From NCBI GenBank assembly GCA_017893485.1, contig CM030368.1, forward strand, positions 179,347,654 to 179,411,653: 64,000 bases of DNA, given 5' to 3'. Below the pieces are notes generated by a model. That model was not told where the DNA came from. It ran no database searches and saw nothing but the letters and a program-made list of their open reading frames with translations. Of this stretch, positions 35,821 to 47,973 are shown in pieces (position 1 is the first letter of the stretch; each line of letters begins with the position of its first letter). The position numbers and the translations under genes are program-made. Source of the stretch: Hemerocallis citrina (lineage: Eukaryota; Streptophyta; Magnoliopsida; Asparagales; Asphodelaceae).

Positions 35821-36701
35821 GTGCCGTAGGCACGTGCCCACGGGCATACCTAGTATATATATAAATTCTGACGTTGTCTGACATCAAACCTAAGACCTTC
35901 TTTATATTAGTTATGCATGTGCATTGCACATATTTGTTGCATTACAATGCACGTGTTTGTTTGGTTACAAATAAAATTTGTTTGATGACAAAAACTCCCA
36001 TTAAAATAGTAGATTTTCGTCACTATTTTAAATGACACTTGAATAGGAGAAAAAGAAAATTAGGTGGAGAAACTCTTCAATAAAAATGTGCCACTTAAAA
36101 TAGTGAAGAAAAATATAATAAAATTGGTATTGGATGTAGCATTACTCTTATTTTTTTATTGTTTAACATACATATTCTTATGCCATTTCCAACTGGGCGG
36201 CAAAATGGCGTCAAAACATCATTTTTTACGCTAGCGGCGCTCCAATCGAGGGCCATTTTCAGCGCCAATGTTGAATTTTTTGGCGTAGGTGAACAGTGGC
36301 GTGCCATATCTGGCGCGCTACTAAATTATCATTTTGGTTTTTTTTAATTGTACATTTGTTAAAAAATTGTAGTTTAAGTAAATTTGTGTTTTTGTCACAA
36401 GTGTATTAGTTATAACTAAATTAATTTTATTTTAATTATCATTTTGTAAGTTATTTTGAAAGTGTTCTATATTTTACGTTGTACTGATAGTTAACTTTAT
36501 TCGAAGTGTAATTGATACTTAAGATTAATATGAATTGCACATTAAAAAACATCAAACATTCAAACAGATGTTGCAATTAATATTACATCGATATTGAAAC
36601 TAAACCGATGCTTACACGAAATATGAAAAATATATAATTCAATAACATATCATATAATAAACCGGCAATCTAGCCGATGGTATATACAAACTATTCAACA
36701 G

Positions 36702-37088
36702 CCGCAAGGTCGAAAGAAAAAGTATTTTGCTATGAAACAAGAAGTATGTAGAAAATACCTAGAACGTGCATTTGGAGTTCTTCAATCACGATACGCAATC
36801 GTGAAAGGACCAGCACGTTATTGGAGGGAAAATGTGTTACATGACATAATGACAATGTGCATTATTATGCACAACATGATTATTGAACATAAACGTGATT
36901 TTGATGCACCAATTGAAGATGTGAGGGAAGCTCCAGCTCCAGAAGTTGAAATGGTAATAGATGAAAATACAAGATTTGCACAATTTCTTGCTCATCATAG
37001 ACAAATCAAGAATAAAGATGCCCACATTGCGCTTCGTAATGCATTAATTAATCATTTGTGGGAGGAGTATATTAATTCAGATGGTTAA
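36702..37088 (+). pseudogene. C-terminal third of a Harbinger transposase
   Basis: In-frame residues before the Met at 36732 read PQGRKKKYFA, joining to EVCRKYLERAFGVLQSRYAI, VKGPARYW and then MTMCIIMHNMIIE. This is the C-terminal part of the plant Harbinger nuclease family (PF04827/DDE_Tnp_4) with the final catalytic region ERAFG. The reading ends LRNALINHLWEEYINSDG and a stop, the natural C-terminus of the family. The first two thirds, with the first two acidic residues, are absent. The frame is open over 128 codons, so the decay is mainly by deletion. Confidence 0.85.
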
Positions 37089-37223
37089 TTAAACCATCAA
37101 TATGTATTTGTAACAATTTGTGTTCATGTTTGATTATTTCACAATTGTTCTTTTTTAATATAGATTTGTCATTTTAGATCATTTGTTTTCTAATAATATG
37201 TTAATTTTGTCATTTTATATAAT

Positions 37224-37235
37224 AAAATGTATTTT
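37224..37235 (+). repeat. LINE target-site duplication, left
   Basis: AAAATGTATTTT, repeated at 45539-45550. The T run that follows on the plus strand corresponds to the minus-strand LINE's poly(A) tail, so the exact boundary is blurred. Confidence 0.6.
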
Positions 37236-38532
37236 TTTTTTGATAACGCGGATCCAATCAAAAGATTCTAGCCCAATATATATAAATAAAAAATGAGTTA
37301 AACATAAGAGTACAATTTTACGAGAAGTAAAACAATAGACGGCAAAGCAACACAAATGTACATACTCGAAAACAATAGCAATAGAGCGCATTGCCAAAAC
37401 CAGCCAGCGAGCCAAAACACGCACAGGGAAACCACCGCGACATCAGGGACAAGGGCGGCGAGAAACCCCACAACCGACGAAGGAAAAAAATTGCGAGACA
37501 AAACCACCAAACCATGGTAGGCGTCCCTCCTTATACGGAGGCCACAACAAGTCCTACACTCGCAAGCCAACCGGGTTAGAAAAAACCGACAAGAAGCAGG
37601 AGGGAAAGAAACATACAAGCAACTCAGTGCCGGCGCCTACTGGCGAGCAAACCCCCGAAATTGCCGGGGATAGAAAGGGCTATTACAGCCTAATGGACTC
37701 AAGAAATCGATACCTGCAACATGGCAAAATGAAACAACATCCTGAACTCCGGGGAGACAGAATGGGGCGAGACGGCCGAAAGCCAGAAACAAGGGCCTCC
37801 GGTTTGTGATTGTTTGTTCTGTTGCGTTGTTGCTGGAGTATTTTTGTTTTTCTGCTCTTTGCTTGTGGTTCGGAGCTTGTGGTTGATGCTTGTTTAGCTG
37901 TCGTCGTTCGGGAGGTGAGTCGTTTGATGGTTCTGTGGTTTTTCTGGGTTCTTACCCAAGTTGTCCGAAGGCAGAAAGCTGGTTTCCTCGTGTTGTCTGC
38001 TTTGTGTTCTTTCGGAAGTGGTTTTCTTCCTTACTATTAACTATTCTCTGGTGTTTTCACAGCATGGGCGGTTGTTTTTCTCTGCGTTCCCTCCACCAAC
38101 ACCCAAAGCAAAGAGCAGAAAACAAACACATCAGCACAAATAGCAACCGCAACAAACTATAAAATGGACAAGGCTGCACCGGAATAGAACCAAATCCGGC
38201 GCAAAGCCTCATCCACAATAAGTGGGTCAACTAACAGAAGATAAGAGTAACCAGGCCCTCCACAAGGGGTAGGACAAGCCAAAACCATCATCAAGTCAGA
38301 ATAAACACAACAGAGCAACATAACGTAGTGAAATAACAGCCAGCAAGAACAAAAGAAAGTAAGCACAAATTAGACCAAAATAGGCCACATTAGCAAAGCG
38401 AGGAGTCCGCCTGAGGCCAACCAAAAACAATCCAAAAAACCTTCCCAAAGAGCAGGGAAAGAAACACCAGAGTCACCTCACAGCTGCAGGGAAACAGAGA
38501 AAAAAGAAACCAATATTAGAGAAGAAGTAAAG

Positions 38533-41500
38533 CTAAACTGCTAAACTATAAGTAGAACGGTAAAAACAGATCGCCTCGTCCAGACGACTTAAATGTAAAG
38601 CTTCCGCTTTATCATGCGATAAAGTGGAAGACCAAAACTTGATGAAGAAAAGTAAGTCATCGATAATGTTATCGATCGTGGTTGAAAAGAGAGCAAAAAT
38701 GTGATTATTCCTTTCCGCCCAAACCACCCAAATGATGGCTATAATGGAAAGCACCTAAGATTTACGAAACTCTTTCCTGAGAGAAAGAGGCATCCAGCAG
38801 GACGAAAATTCATTAGGGATAGATGGCGCTTGCCAAGCCCGAATAGTAATCAACCACAACACGTGAATAAAGTTGCAATGAAGAAAAAGGTGATCCGCGT
38901 CCTCACGTGCTGAATAGCACAACACGCAAACTTGTCCTAAAGCCAAATTTCTTTTGTTAAGCACCTCGACAGTGAGAAGCTTGTTGTTAATCGCAAGCCA
39001 AGTGAGAATTTTAACTTTGAGGGGAGCCAAGGCGCTCCAAATGAACTTAGCATTCCTGTTTAAGGTACCTCCGGAATTTAGGAAATGATAAAACGATTTA
39101 ACAGTGAAGGACCCCAAACTATTCCATCTTCATTTGAAATCATTAGTGGGATGCCAGGAGTAGAGGTTAAGACTAACAAAAAGAACGTTAAGCTCGTCCA
39201 CCTGAGGAGAAGGGAGAATGCAACTGAAGGGAATGGACCAGAATTTTTAATAATTGAGGATAATAACGTAGTCCGCTATAATGGCCTCAGGGTTGGAAGC
39301 CAATTGGTAGAGTGCAGGGAAGGCCACTGCCAGCTTCATATGACCGAACCATAAATCATCCCAAAATTTGGTCTTAGCGCCGTCAGCACAGACGTGTGAA
39401 ATACCGCAGCGAAAAGGGCTGGCTGCTTTCCATACCCCTTCCAAAAAGGGGAGGCCTTGCGGGAAAGCGAATGATGGAAATCCGAAATCTACTGTCGGGA
39501 GTAACACTTGAAAGAGATAATGCGAGCCCGAGGCAAACGATCATGTTTCAGAATTCTCCATAACCATTTGCCCAGGAGAGCCAAATTTTTGTGTCTGAGG
39601 TTGAGGACCCCAAGACCACCAGCAGCCTTAGAAGTGCAAATCAACTTCCAGTTACAGAGGTGATTGCCTGTTCTATAAACATCAGCACCCGACCAGAAGA
39701 AATTCCTTATGATCTGGTCAATCCTCTTGATAACCCAAATCGGAACGTAATAGAATGACATCATATATAATGGGATAGAAGAAAGAACAAAATTAATAAG
39801 GATGAGTCTGCCTCTGCGAGAAAGGTGCTTACCGGACCAAAAGCTAAGCCTAGACTCAAAATTTTCAATCATCGGCATCCAGTCCGATTTATGATGCTTC
39901 TCCCATCTCAAGGGGATACCGAGATATTGGATAGGGAAGGAGCCAGTAGCACAATTAAAGAACTGGGCTATTTCCACTTGGCGGTTCTGGGACCCACCTA
40001 GCCAAAGAACAGAAGATTTTTAAAAATTAATTGGTAAGCCAGAGGCACTTTCAAAGATATAAAGGAGCAGTTTCAGGTTACGAAGGGTGCACCCATTTGG
40101 TTTGGTGAAAATGATAGTATCGTCGGCGTATTGGAGGTTTAGCACACCACGGTAGCTTTGAGAACCTCCAAGACCTTCAATGACATTGGCCTCCCAAGCA
40201 TTACGGAGCAACTTACTGAACATATCAACTACAAGAGAAAATAAGAGGGAAGAAATAAGATCCCCCTGGCGGAGACTCGTTTATACCTGAACCTGTGACC
40301 TTCAGACCCGTTAATAATAACGGACGAGGTCCCCGCAAAAAGACTCGCTTTAATCCAGGCTATCCATTTCGGACCAAAGCCACAATGGAAGAGGATCTCA
40401 AAAAGGAAATTCCAACTAACATTATCATAAGCTTTTTGAAAATCTAATTTCAGCATGATGCCCTCGGAATTGGATCTATGGCACTCGGAGATAATTTCTT
40501 GGACTGACGCCACACTATTGAGGATGAAACGATCTTTAATAAAACCCGATTGGGCGGGATCAATCATGGGAGAAATGACATCGCCTAGACGGGTAGAGAG
40601 CACTTTCATAATGATCGTGAAAGTAGTATTGAGCAAGCTAATCGGACGAAAATTGAAGACAGAGTTGGCTCCCAAAATTTTGGGGATAAGAATGATGTGC
40701 GCATAGTTGATCCTTTCAAAGGATAAGTTCCCTTGGTGTAAGTCGGAGAACATCTTGAACAGGTCGTCTTTAAGACAATCCTAAAAATGTTGGAAGAAAA
40801 AAGGCTGGAAAGCCATCAGGGCCAGGAGCTGCATCACTTTTGAGTGAAAATACTGCGGACTTGATCTCTTCTAAGGAGAAAGGTACTTCCAAAGAAGATA
40901 GATCGTGCGTCTGCGGACCATACAATTGGGACCAGTCCAGGTGAATGGAATGATGCTTCTGAGATCCCAAGAGATCTTTAAAGAACCAAAGGAAAGTAGC
41001 ATGGATTTTAGCATCCGTAGTGAGATCATCACCATTGTCTAGGATAGAGGAAATACAATTGCATCGTTGCCAATGTGATGCAAAATTGTGGAAGAAAGAG
41101 GTGTTGCCATCGCCCTCCTTCAGCCAATGAAACTTCGCCCGCTGGGCCCATTTAATATGATCATTGTGGAGAATGGACGCATATTCTCTTTTACAAGATG
41201 CACGTTCAGAACGAAGGGATTCCGAAATCCAAGTTCCTCAAGTTTATCAATGGAATCGATAGAAGAGAGGAAAACATTTTAAAGGAAATTTGTGTTAGCA
41301 AATGTCTCTTCCCACCAGATTTTACAACCATATTTGATGGCGTGCAGTTTAATCAGAATGCAACTTAGCCCGGAGGAGCCCGTGATCGAGGAGAGGCACT
41401 CAAAAATAAGATTAACGAAGATTTGGTCTTGAAGCCAGAATTTTTCGAAACGGAATTTGAAAGGTCTAGAGAAGTTAAAGTTAGAGAATAAAGAAATAGT

Positions 41501-42212
41501 CACGTGGTCAGACGAAGGGTTCGGCCAGGCCGAAGAAAAGGAGTTGTGAAAGAAATTGATCCAATCTTGGGACACAAGAAAACGATCGAGCTTAGCCAGG
41601 GACGGTGACGAACGCATGTTAGACCACATGAAGGATCTGCCGTTGAGGGGCAGATCGGTCAAATGGAGTGAGCGAATGCAATCGTTAAAATGTGAAGAAT
41701 CTAAAAAGTGCGGTGCCACTCCCGATCTTTCACAGAACATCTCGTGACATTAGAGTCACCACAGAAGAAAAAAAACCGTGAATGTTGTTTTGGAATGAGT
41801 TAAATTCATTCCAAAACTCATTACGACGATTTGCTGTGGATGGTCCATACACCGACACCACAGTGAGATCGCAATTGAAATCGACCCAGTGAAGTTGAAC
41901 AATGAGAAAAAAGGTTAATCTACGACAAGAAATAAGGGAGAAACGGGACTCTTTAAAACCAAAGAGGATCCCACCTCTTGATCCTATCACATCAAGGGAA
42001 ATTCAATTAGTGATGAAGGATCCACCGATAGAACGATAGAGGGAGGAGGACGGAGAATCGAGTTTCGATTCTTGAAGGGAAATCAGATCAGAATTAGAGG
42101 AGGAAATAAGTTGAAAAACTACTTGTTGCTTGGAAGCACACCGCAGACCCCTAATGTTCCAAGAGATACTATGCATTAACAACCTTGGCCTCACACGCTC
42201 GAGATATTTCAT
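38533..42212 (-). pseudogene. LINE ORF2: endonuclease, reverse transcriptase, zf-RVT
   Basis: Readings in order: endonuclease N-terminus with ISWNIRGL and QESKLD (42212-42003); VVSVYGPSTANRRNEFWNEF (41990-41730); LTDLPLNGRSFMWSN and a SDHVTI end (41740-41279); reverse transcriptase from DAAPGPDGFPAFF (40970-40770) through FRPISLLNTTF and LDFQKAYDNVSW (40753-40229) to the catalytic LQYADDTIIF (40223-40020); then PIQYLGIPL and the thumb region (39977-39489). The zf-RVT domain with CVLCYSAREDADHLFLHC is at 39117-38755, and the C-terminus AIIWVVWAERNNHIF at 38754-38533. The catalytic YADD is intact, but at least eight frame changes or stops break the gene. This is the plant L1 clade layout. Confidence 0.85.
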
Positions 42213-42354
42213 GTCGATGAATTAAATCAAAGCCGACAAAGTTATCAGAATTAACCAAAAATCCCATCTCCTTAGACAGGCATAGCATATAAATGTTAGA
42301 GAGAGAGACAAAATGGACCTGGTAGATGGACCCCAACTGTTCTTGGCCTGACTC

Positions 42355-44530
42355 CTACATCGAGGGAGGAGCTATATCTCTCTTACGGATCTGAGCTGCA
42401 AGGGAACTCTTAGAATGAGACGAAATATGCACTTTTTTAGCCCGAATACGGGCACTAGAGCGAATGACAGAGGTAGGTATACTACGCGCTGTAGCCGAAG
42501 TCTGCCTTCCAGAGCTAAGAACACCCGAAGGAGGCAACGAAGCAGAAGAGGGTTCAGAAGTGTAAGAGTAACTAATCATCCGATCAGTAGCGGCTGAATC
42601 GAGGACTAGAGAGAGGGAGAAAATAGGGGAATGGTGGAAATTGGGATTAATGGAGACAGAAGTCTCTGTCCCACGACGAGATAGGTGGCTACCCATCATA
42701 GTCGCTGCAGGACCCCAAAGCGAAGAACTAGCTAGACAGTAATAATCTAGACAATAATCCAGAATGTATCTATCCGCAAAGGATGAATATAGGCCAACCC
42801 TAAAACTTAGGCCGCCGAAGAAACCATCACAAAAAGGTAAACGATACTTGATAAAGACAGAGTGAAAAGTAAATGTCACCTGCGGAGGGGGAAAGGATTG
42901 GTTCAGGTCTGTAACCTCCTCGTCTAATAAGTTATCCTAATCAATCCAATCATTAGCTTTCAGAGGGAGAGAGGAACTCGCTTTGATCGGAAGATGAACC
43001 GATTTACACCCAACGGATGGAGAGTGCTGCACCGCTAAAGTGAACTGTCCCAATCAGAGGAAAAGTGAGGATTGACCTCCCAACTAGGCCACATCTCATC
43101 CGAGCAAGTCAAAGATGGCTGATACTGCCCAAGACATGAGTCGCAGTCGCGGACTTAGCCAGCGAAGGGAGGGGGTCGACAGACGGGAGAACGGGACACT
43201 TAGTGGTAGGCTCAACAGCCGCTGAAGGAAGGGGAGGGTTAGTTTTGACTGCAGCCAAGTCCGGGTTGATCCAAACTAGATTGGGGGCTTTAGACGGAGA
43301 GATAGTGGTCTTGGAAGAGTTAAAAAAACCTTTGCGCTGGCGGAAAATGCTTCTTAGCAGAAGCTTTATGAGAAGTCCTCCATTTGTAGGAGTGAGCAGA
43401 CGGTTGAGATGAGGACCCAGCGGCGAAAGTGTTGGGAAAATAAAGAGAAACATTATATGGCTTAGCAGCTCCCAGAGGCAATAGAGAGGGAGAAGGGCCC
43501 CCGTTAGATTGAACATGATAGATAACAGACACGGCGAAGATCGACCTACTGTCCCTTAAAGAAATGCATCGATCCTGTCGTTGACAGGTGGGCAAAAGAA
43601 CTCCGCGTCAACTTGGAGACACCCCGATGCCAGTTTGGCCGATGACAAAATGCGTCGCAACTCTCCTACACATTTAGTCATCTCACCGACAAGGCGAAGA
43701 GACTCACAGAATGGCGGGAGGCCAACTAGAGTGGCCTTGACAGGAGACTGGGAAAGGGGAGGGGCGGAATGACCTTGGGCCACCCATTTACGGACAGTAA
43801 GCTTGATGTCTCCGATAGAAAGTGGGTTGATGCCAATCAGGTCATCGAGAGTTTTGACCGAAGGACAGTTGATAATAACTTCTCCGTTGGAGCAAGTATT
43901 AATAGCCCAAGTCGAGTCTTGCACATTACAAAAATTGGACAGAAACGAGTCTAAGATAGGATAGGAAACATTACCTCCGCTGAAAGAGATGGCGTCGTAG
44001 CACTCAAACAAATACAACCTCCCAGAGAGTTCAGCGGTGGGAATGAACACATAAGTGACCTGAGACTTGGTCGTCCTAGACGAAGGATGAGATAGAGCTA
44101 GGGAAGAAGAAGTATCAGCCGAAGAGAAACGCTGGGAAGTCGGAGGTGTTGGAAGGAGAAGGGAGGAGTACGGAGCCAACTTAGCCCTCTTAGGCTTGTG
44201 AACTTGGACATCAGTGAGTTTGGCTTTGAGAGCAGGAAAATCCAGCGCTGCCATCACTTGCTCAGAAATGGGAATCTCCAAAGGGAGCCCTAAAATCTGC
44301 TGCAAAGAGAAGAAGTGATCATGGTAGTGGCCTGCTTTCAAACAGAACACACACTTCATGATGTCTGTGCAGAAAGCTTTGATATGGCCAACTTGGAGAC
44401 AGCGGTGACAAACGAGAGCGCGGGGCGAGAAGGAAGAAGAAGGTAGCTTAGAGTGGGAGGCAATAGTGGAGCGAAAAGGGCGGGAATGGGAAGACCCTGA
44501 AAGCCCTAGATGCTTCTTGGAATTGGGCCG
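42355..44530 (-). pseudogene. LINE ORF1: nucleic-acid-binding protein with zinc knuckles
   Basis: About 44440-44320 translates to VCHRCLQVGHIKAFC, a complete CX2CX4HX4C zinc knuckle, followed by CVFCLKAGHYHDHFF. The latter starts as a second knuckle but lacks the final cysteine. A serine- and threonine-rich linker and a globular stretch follow (44359-43556), then further readings 43595-43109 and 42879-42355 in other frames. ORF1 proteins of plant LINEs bind the element RNA. The frame changes show decay. Confidence 0.7.
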
Positions 44531-44559
44531 GTCAATATCAATGGAATTATCATAATCCC

Positions 44560-45538
44560 TAAAAGAATTTTTTTTTTTAAAGAACTTTTTTTAACAATCT
44601 GAATCCAAGAAGAGCCCATAACGGCCCAAGCCCACAATAGCAACTGAGGTAAGGGGAAGATTGACCAAAGTCAACAGAGCAAAGAACAGCTACTGTAGAG
44701 ATCATACTGTTCCCCAAAAATCCACCGAAAATGGATAGAAAACAGAAATACCACAAAAGCACCGAGCGAAGATGGCGAAGAGGATAGAGCACAAAACCAG
44801 GTGGAGGAAAAGACCACCGCAACAAAAAACCCCAACAATACGGTAAGAAAGCATCACCACGACGCTGAATCAAAACTCAGAGGAAAAGAAAACCGCAGAC
44901 CAATAGAAAAAGAACATAAGGGAATCTAGAGGAGTAGATCTAGAACTAACTCGTCCGAGGATCACAACTGAGTGAGCTCAGAGGACGAGGAAGGGAGAGA
45001 AAACCACAAGAAAATGCTAAAATAAAAACCCAACAGACTTACAGTGATAGGTTAGGGATGTAAAGGTGCTGAGTGCCGACGAGGACGAAGGCTGCTGGTA
45101 GAGAGCAGCAGCAAACAACCCCAAACCAAAGGACCAGGGCCAACTGAAGAAAGCAAACGACCACTGGCAACAAGGTGGGGAAGCTCACCTCTTCAGAGCA
45201 GACGAGAAGGAAGGCGCACACGGGAGGGAGTGAGGGGGAAGGCGTCAAGACCAACGAATGATGGCAGCGCCGGAACCAACAGAAAGGAGCACCACTACCG
45301 AACGCTAGGAACCCCCAAAAGAGGAAGGGGGGAGAAGAGGAGATGGACCGAATCTAGATGGGGGAAACGACGGTTGTGGGATGGGAAGGACGAGGAACCA
45401 CTTCTGAGAGGGATCAGGAAAGGGGGACAGAGATCGGGGAAGAAGGACGGCAGGATCTGGGCCATGAGAAATCAGGGAGAAAGGGGGATTTCAGATCGCC
45501 ACGAGAGATCGAAAATATCTAAAATCTATAAAAGAAAA
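44560..45538 (-). other. 5' region of the LINE
   Basis: GC-rich on the minus strand with no recognised domain. The readings at 44577-44873 and 45039-45254 are hydrophobic shadows. It probably contains the internal promoter and 5' UTR, although no specific motif can be named. It ends at the TSD at 45539. Confidence 0.5.
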
Positions 45539-45550
45539 AAAATGTATTTT
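45539..45550 (+). repeat. LINE target-site duplication, right
   Basis: AAAATGTATTTT, copy of 37224-37235. Just beyond, the phrase TTATATGATATTTTTGACAAAT occurs twice in tandem (about 45553 and 45615), a local duplication inside the Harbinger part. Confidence 0.6.
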
Positions 45551-45914
45551 ATTTATATGATATTTTTGACAAATTTGTTTTAAAAAAATTTAATCTTTAA
45601 AAAATGTAATTTATTTATATGATATTTTTGACAAATTTGTTAAAATTATTAAACGTAGTATATGATCAATATGTAATAAAAATTTGTATGTGGCAATTTG
45701 GTGAAATAGATAAGAAAGAGGGATTTTAGTAAAAAGTTATAAAAGTAGGTAGAAAAGAACATGCAGACAATATTTTAGTTTGGTGTTAAAAATAGTGTTA
45801 TGAATTGAAGATGAAGTTACTATTCGATGTAACTTTTACATCATTTTGGTGCAAAAGTTACACCATTTAATAAAAGTTACATCAAAATGGTGTTGTGGGT
45901 TGGAGTTGGCCTTA

Positions 45915-46446
45915 CAGGTGACAAAATACCAGATTTTAAGAGATTTTTTATATCCATTAAAATTTTGTAGGATTTACTGACGACATAAATTTATGAGTTA
46001 AGATAATACTGGATTTGTGTAGATAAAATAAAATTGAAGATTTCAGATCTATATTTGTAAAGGTTGGTGATATAGACAATGAGGACAAATTTGATTGCTT
46101 GCTTGCGCAAGTATTAACTATAGCAGCCAATTATTGATTAGTTGCCAACAAGAAGAGAATTAGTGAGGTTAAGCATCAAAGTAGAATTTGAGTAATGATT
46201 TACCGTAAAGGTTTAGTAAACATTATCCTACTTTTAACATACACTCAGTAGAAAGATTTCCAGCTAGTGCATTTTCATCCCAAACAAACATCAAATACTA
46301 AACAAACGAATGAGGAAAAAAAAAAGAAACTGAAATATTAGGCAAACAATATGAAAATAGATGATTTTGTTGGTTTGTAACAAACAAATAACCTGAAATA
46401 TAAGGAAGTATTAATTATATTTACATTAATGCATTATGAATTCTCC
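45915..46446. other. Intergenic A+T-rich sequence
   Basis: No ORF, repeat boundary or motif of note was seen. Confidence 0.5.
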
Positions 46447-46460
46447 AACATCTTAGATTA

Positions 46461-47960
46461 ATATTATCCTCTAAAAACTTATCAGTAAGGAGTTTCTCTT
46501 TCTAGAAAATTCTAGAGAGAGAAACTAGATCTGAAAAAATAATCCCACAAAATCCTAGACCGAAACAACGCTAGGGGCGGCGGTGGCTAGCCCCCCCCCA
46601 CTGGTCCCCTCCTCCCTGTGCTCCACGAAGTGGTAGCAGCGACGCTCCTTCCATCGCTCCACGGCGCCGCGACGCTCCGTCAGTCGCCCCTTCCGTCGCT
46701 CCCTCCGGCGTTCCTCCACTCGCCCCACGACGACGACGCCGTGACGATCTTCCTTCGCTTCATCATCCTGTGGCGCCCATCTGTCCTCCTTCGCTCCAGT
46801 GCTCACGGCGAAGTCGCGAGCGAAGGGATTGACGGTGGGGAGCTAGCGACGTTAGATCCGTGGCTTCGCCTTCAACCCGGGGACAGCGCCTTCAGATCGG
46901 AGATCCTCGGCGACTCCGCCTTCAAATCCAGTGGCGCTCATTGGGCGGTGCGCCGGTTTCTCAGCACCGGCGGTCGCCATTGCACCTTGCCTTCTACCGA
47001 CGCCGTCGTCCGTCTCCATCTCCGATGCCGGAACGGTTCCTTCGTCGCCACCACCATGTCCACGCTCTCGGGGCCGATTACGGTGATCTGCAGCCGTGAG
47101 TTGGGCCACCAGGGTTGGTGTAGTCGACGAAGTAGTCAAGAATTGTGTTGATGGCAGAGCGAAAGATAGTGGTTGGAGTTTGTTCCCCGTTCTGTTGGGG
47201 TGAGATCTTGAGAGGCGGGGGCTGCTTCCGGGTTGCTTCACCTTATGGCCACAGTTGACGGGGCACCACCACCACTACGCCCTCATAATGAAAGCCGACG
47301 CCCAACACCATCGCCCCTTGTGGCGAGAAAAGAATGTGATACTTCATTTAGCTGGGTCTTGTATTAGTTTTCTGATTGAGAGAGGGAGAGAGAGAGAGTG
47401 AGTGAGTGAAGATGTTGCTCCTCACTACTCTACGTTGGTGCTGGTCTGTATTTGTGAGAAATCACTGGAGATAGCAAGGGCATGAGAGAGGCGAAGGTAT
47501 CCTCTTCACGGCTCTCTCCTTGACTGCGGTTTTTGGTGGGGGAGCGATTATTGCAAGAGTGTGGGTGGGTAGAAGGTGTAGACTGAACTTGACGGTTGTC
47601 AGGACTCTGCCTGCGGGGCTTGGGCCCAAAGATGGGGTCCCCCCGCTGAGTAGACTAAGCTCGGTGGTTGTCAAAATTCGGCCTGCGGGGCTTGGGCCCA
47701 AAGCTGGGGTTCCCCAGCGAGGAAAAATCAGGAATCGGCGAGTGATAAAATCATAAAATCCTGCCAGAATAGATTCAGGTGGGTGTGCATGCACCGTGGA
47801 GGCCGTGTACGAAGCTGTTTGTACGAGTCATGGTGCTTCATGTATATTCTATTTCCTGTCTGTAGTTTGTAATTCGGCTCAGTACTCTGGATTTGTATCG
47901 TTAATTTCTTATTAATGAAACAGGGTGGCCATACTTCACCTTTTCCTTAAAATAAAAAAA
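46461..47960 (+). mobile_element. Non-autonomous non-LTR retroelement, 1.5 kb, perfect 13-bp TSD
   Basis: ACATCTTAGATTA lies at 46448-46460 and again at 47961-47973. The right end is AAATAAAAAAA after GAAACAGGGTGGCCATACTT, a style of 3' end usual for plant LINEs, so the element is in plus orientation. It contains GC-rich DNA (46570-47240) and a duplicated block around CTGCGGGGCTTGGGCCCAAA (about 47610 and 47682). No endonuclease or reverse transcriptase is present. The readings 46618-47151 (+) and 46852-47241 (-) are unrecognised. It may be an internally deleted LINE or a retrocopy made by LINE machinery. Confidence 0.8.
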
Positions 47961-47973
47961 ACATCTTAGATTA

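Larger units (their letters stand above)
28145..35853 (+). mobile_element. Gene-capturing Helitron, 7.7 kb
   Basis: Begins A|TCTATATAATAAAACAC (TC at 28145) and ends with the hairpin GTGCCGTAGGCAC, a second GC-rich stretch and ACCTAG|T (35853). These are the expected ends of a plant Helitron inserted between A and T. The ends match the short Helitron at 23303-23757. There is no Rep/helicase gene, so it is non-autonomous. The interior carries recognisable pieces of four host genes, all on the plus strand and with introns: plastid PDH-E2 lipoyl domain, DOT2/SART-1, a CAX cation/proton exchanger and an RlmN-like radical SAM enzyme. A smaller inverted-repeat element is nested at 32594-33353. Other stretches (about 34330-35820) show no gene. 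Confidence 0.8.
37236..45538 (-). mobile_element. Full-length but decayed L1-type LINE, 8.3 kb
   Basis: On the minus strand: a 5' region (45538 to about 44560), ORF1 with zinc knuckles (about 44530-42355), ORF2 with endonuclease, reverse transcriptase and zf-RVT regions (about 42212-38533), a 3' UTR of about 1.3 kb and a poly(A) tail (T run at 37232-37241 on the plus strand). The 12-bp flanks AAAATGTATTTT form the TSD. Both ORFs have frameshifts and stops, so the copy is dead. It inserted into the Harbinger element. Confidence 0.85.
36181..45911 (+). mobile_element. Deleted PIF/Harbinger element with a nested LINE
   Basis: Left end TGCCATTTCCAACTGG and right end (reverse complement) GGCCAACTCCAACCCA are imperfect inverted repeats. 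TTA flanks both (36178-36180 and 45912-45914), the usual Harbinger target. Without the LINE the element is about 1.4 kb and keeps only the last third of a Harbinger transposase, so it is an internally deleted copy. The left subterminal region has GGCGCC/GGCGCG-type repeats (36195-36325). Confidence 0.65.

Noticed and set aside
46618..47241. Overlapping long readings on both strands (177 and 129 residues) as genes
   Set aside because: High GC makes long open frames on both strands; the composition is Arg/Pro/Ser-rich with no domain, and they lie inside a TSD-flanked retroelement.
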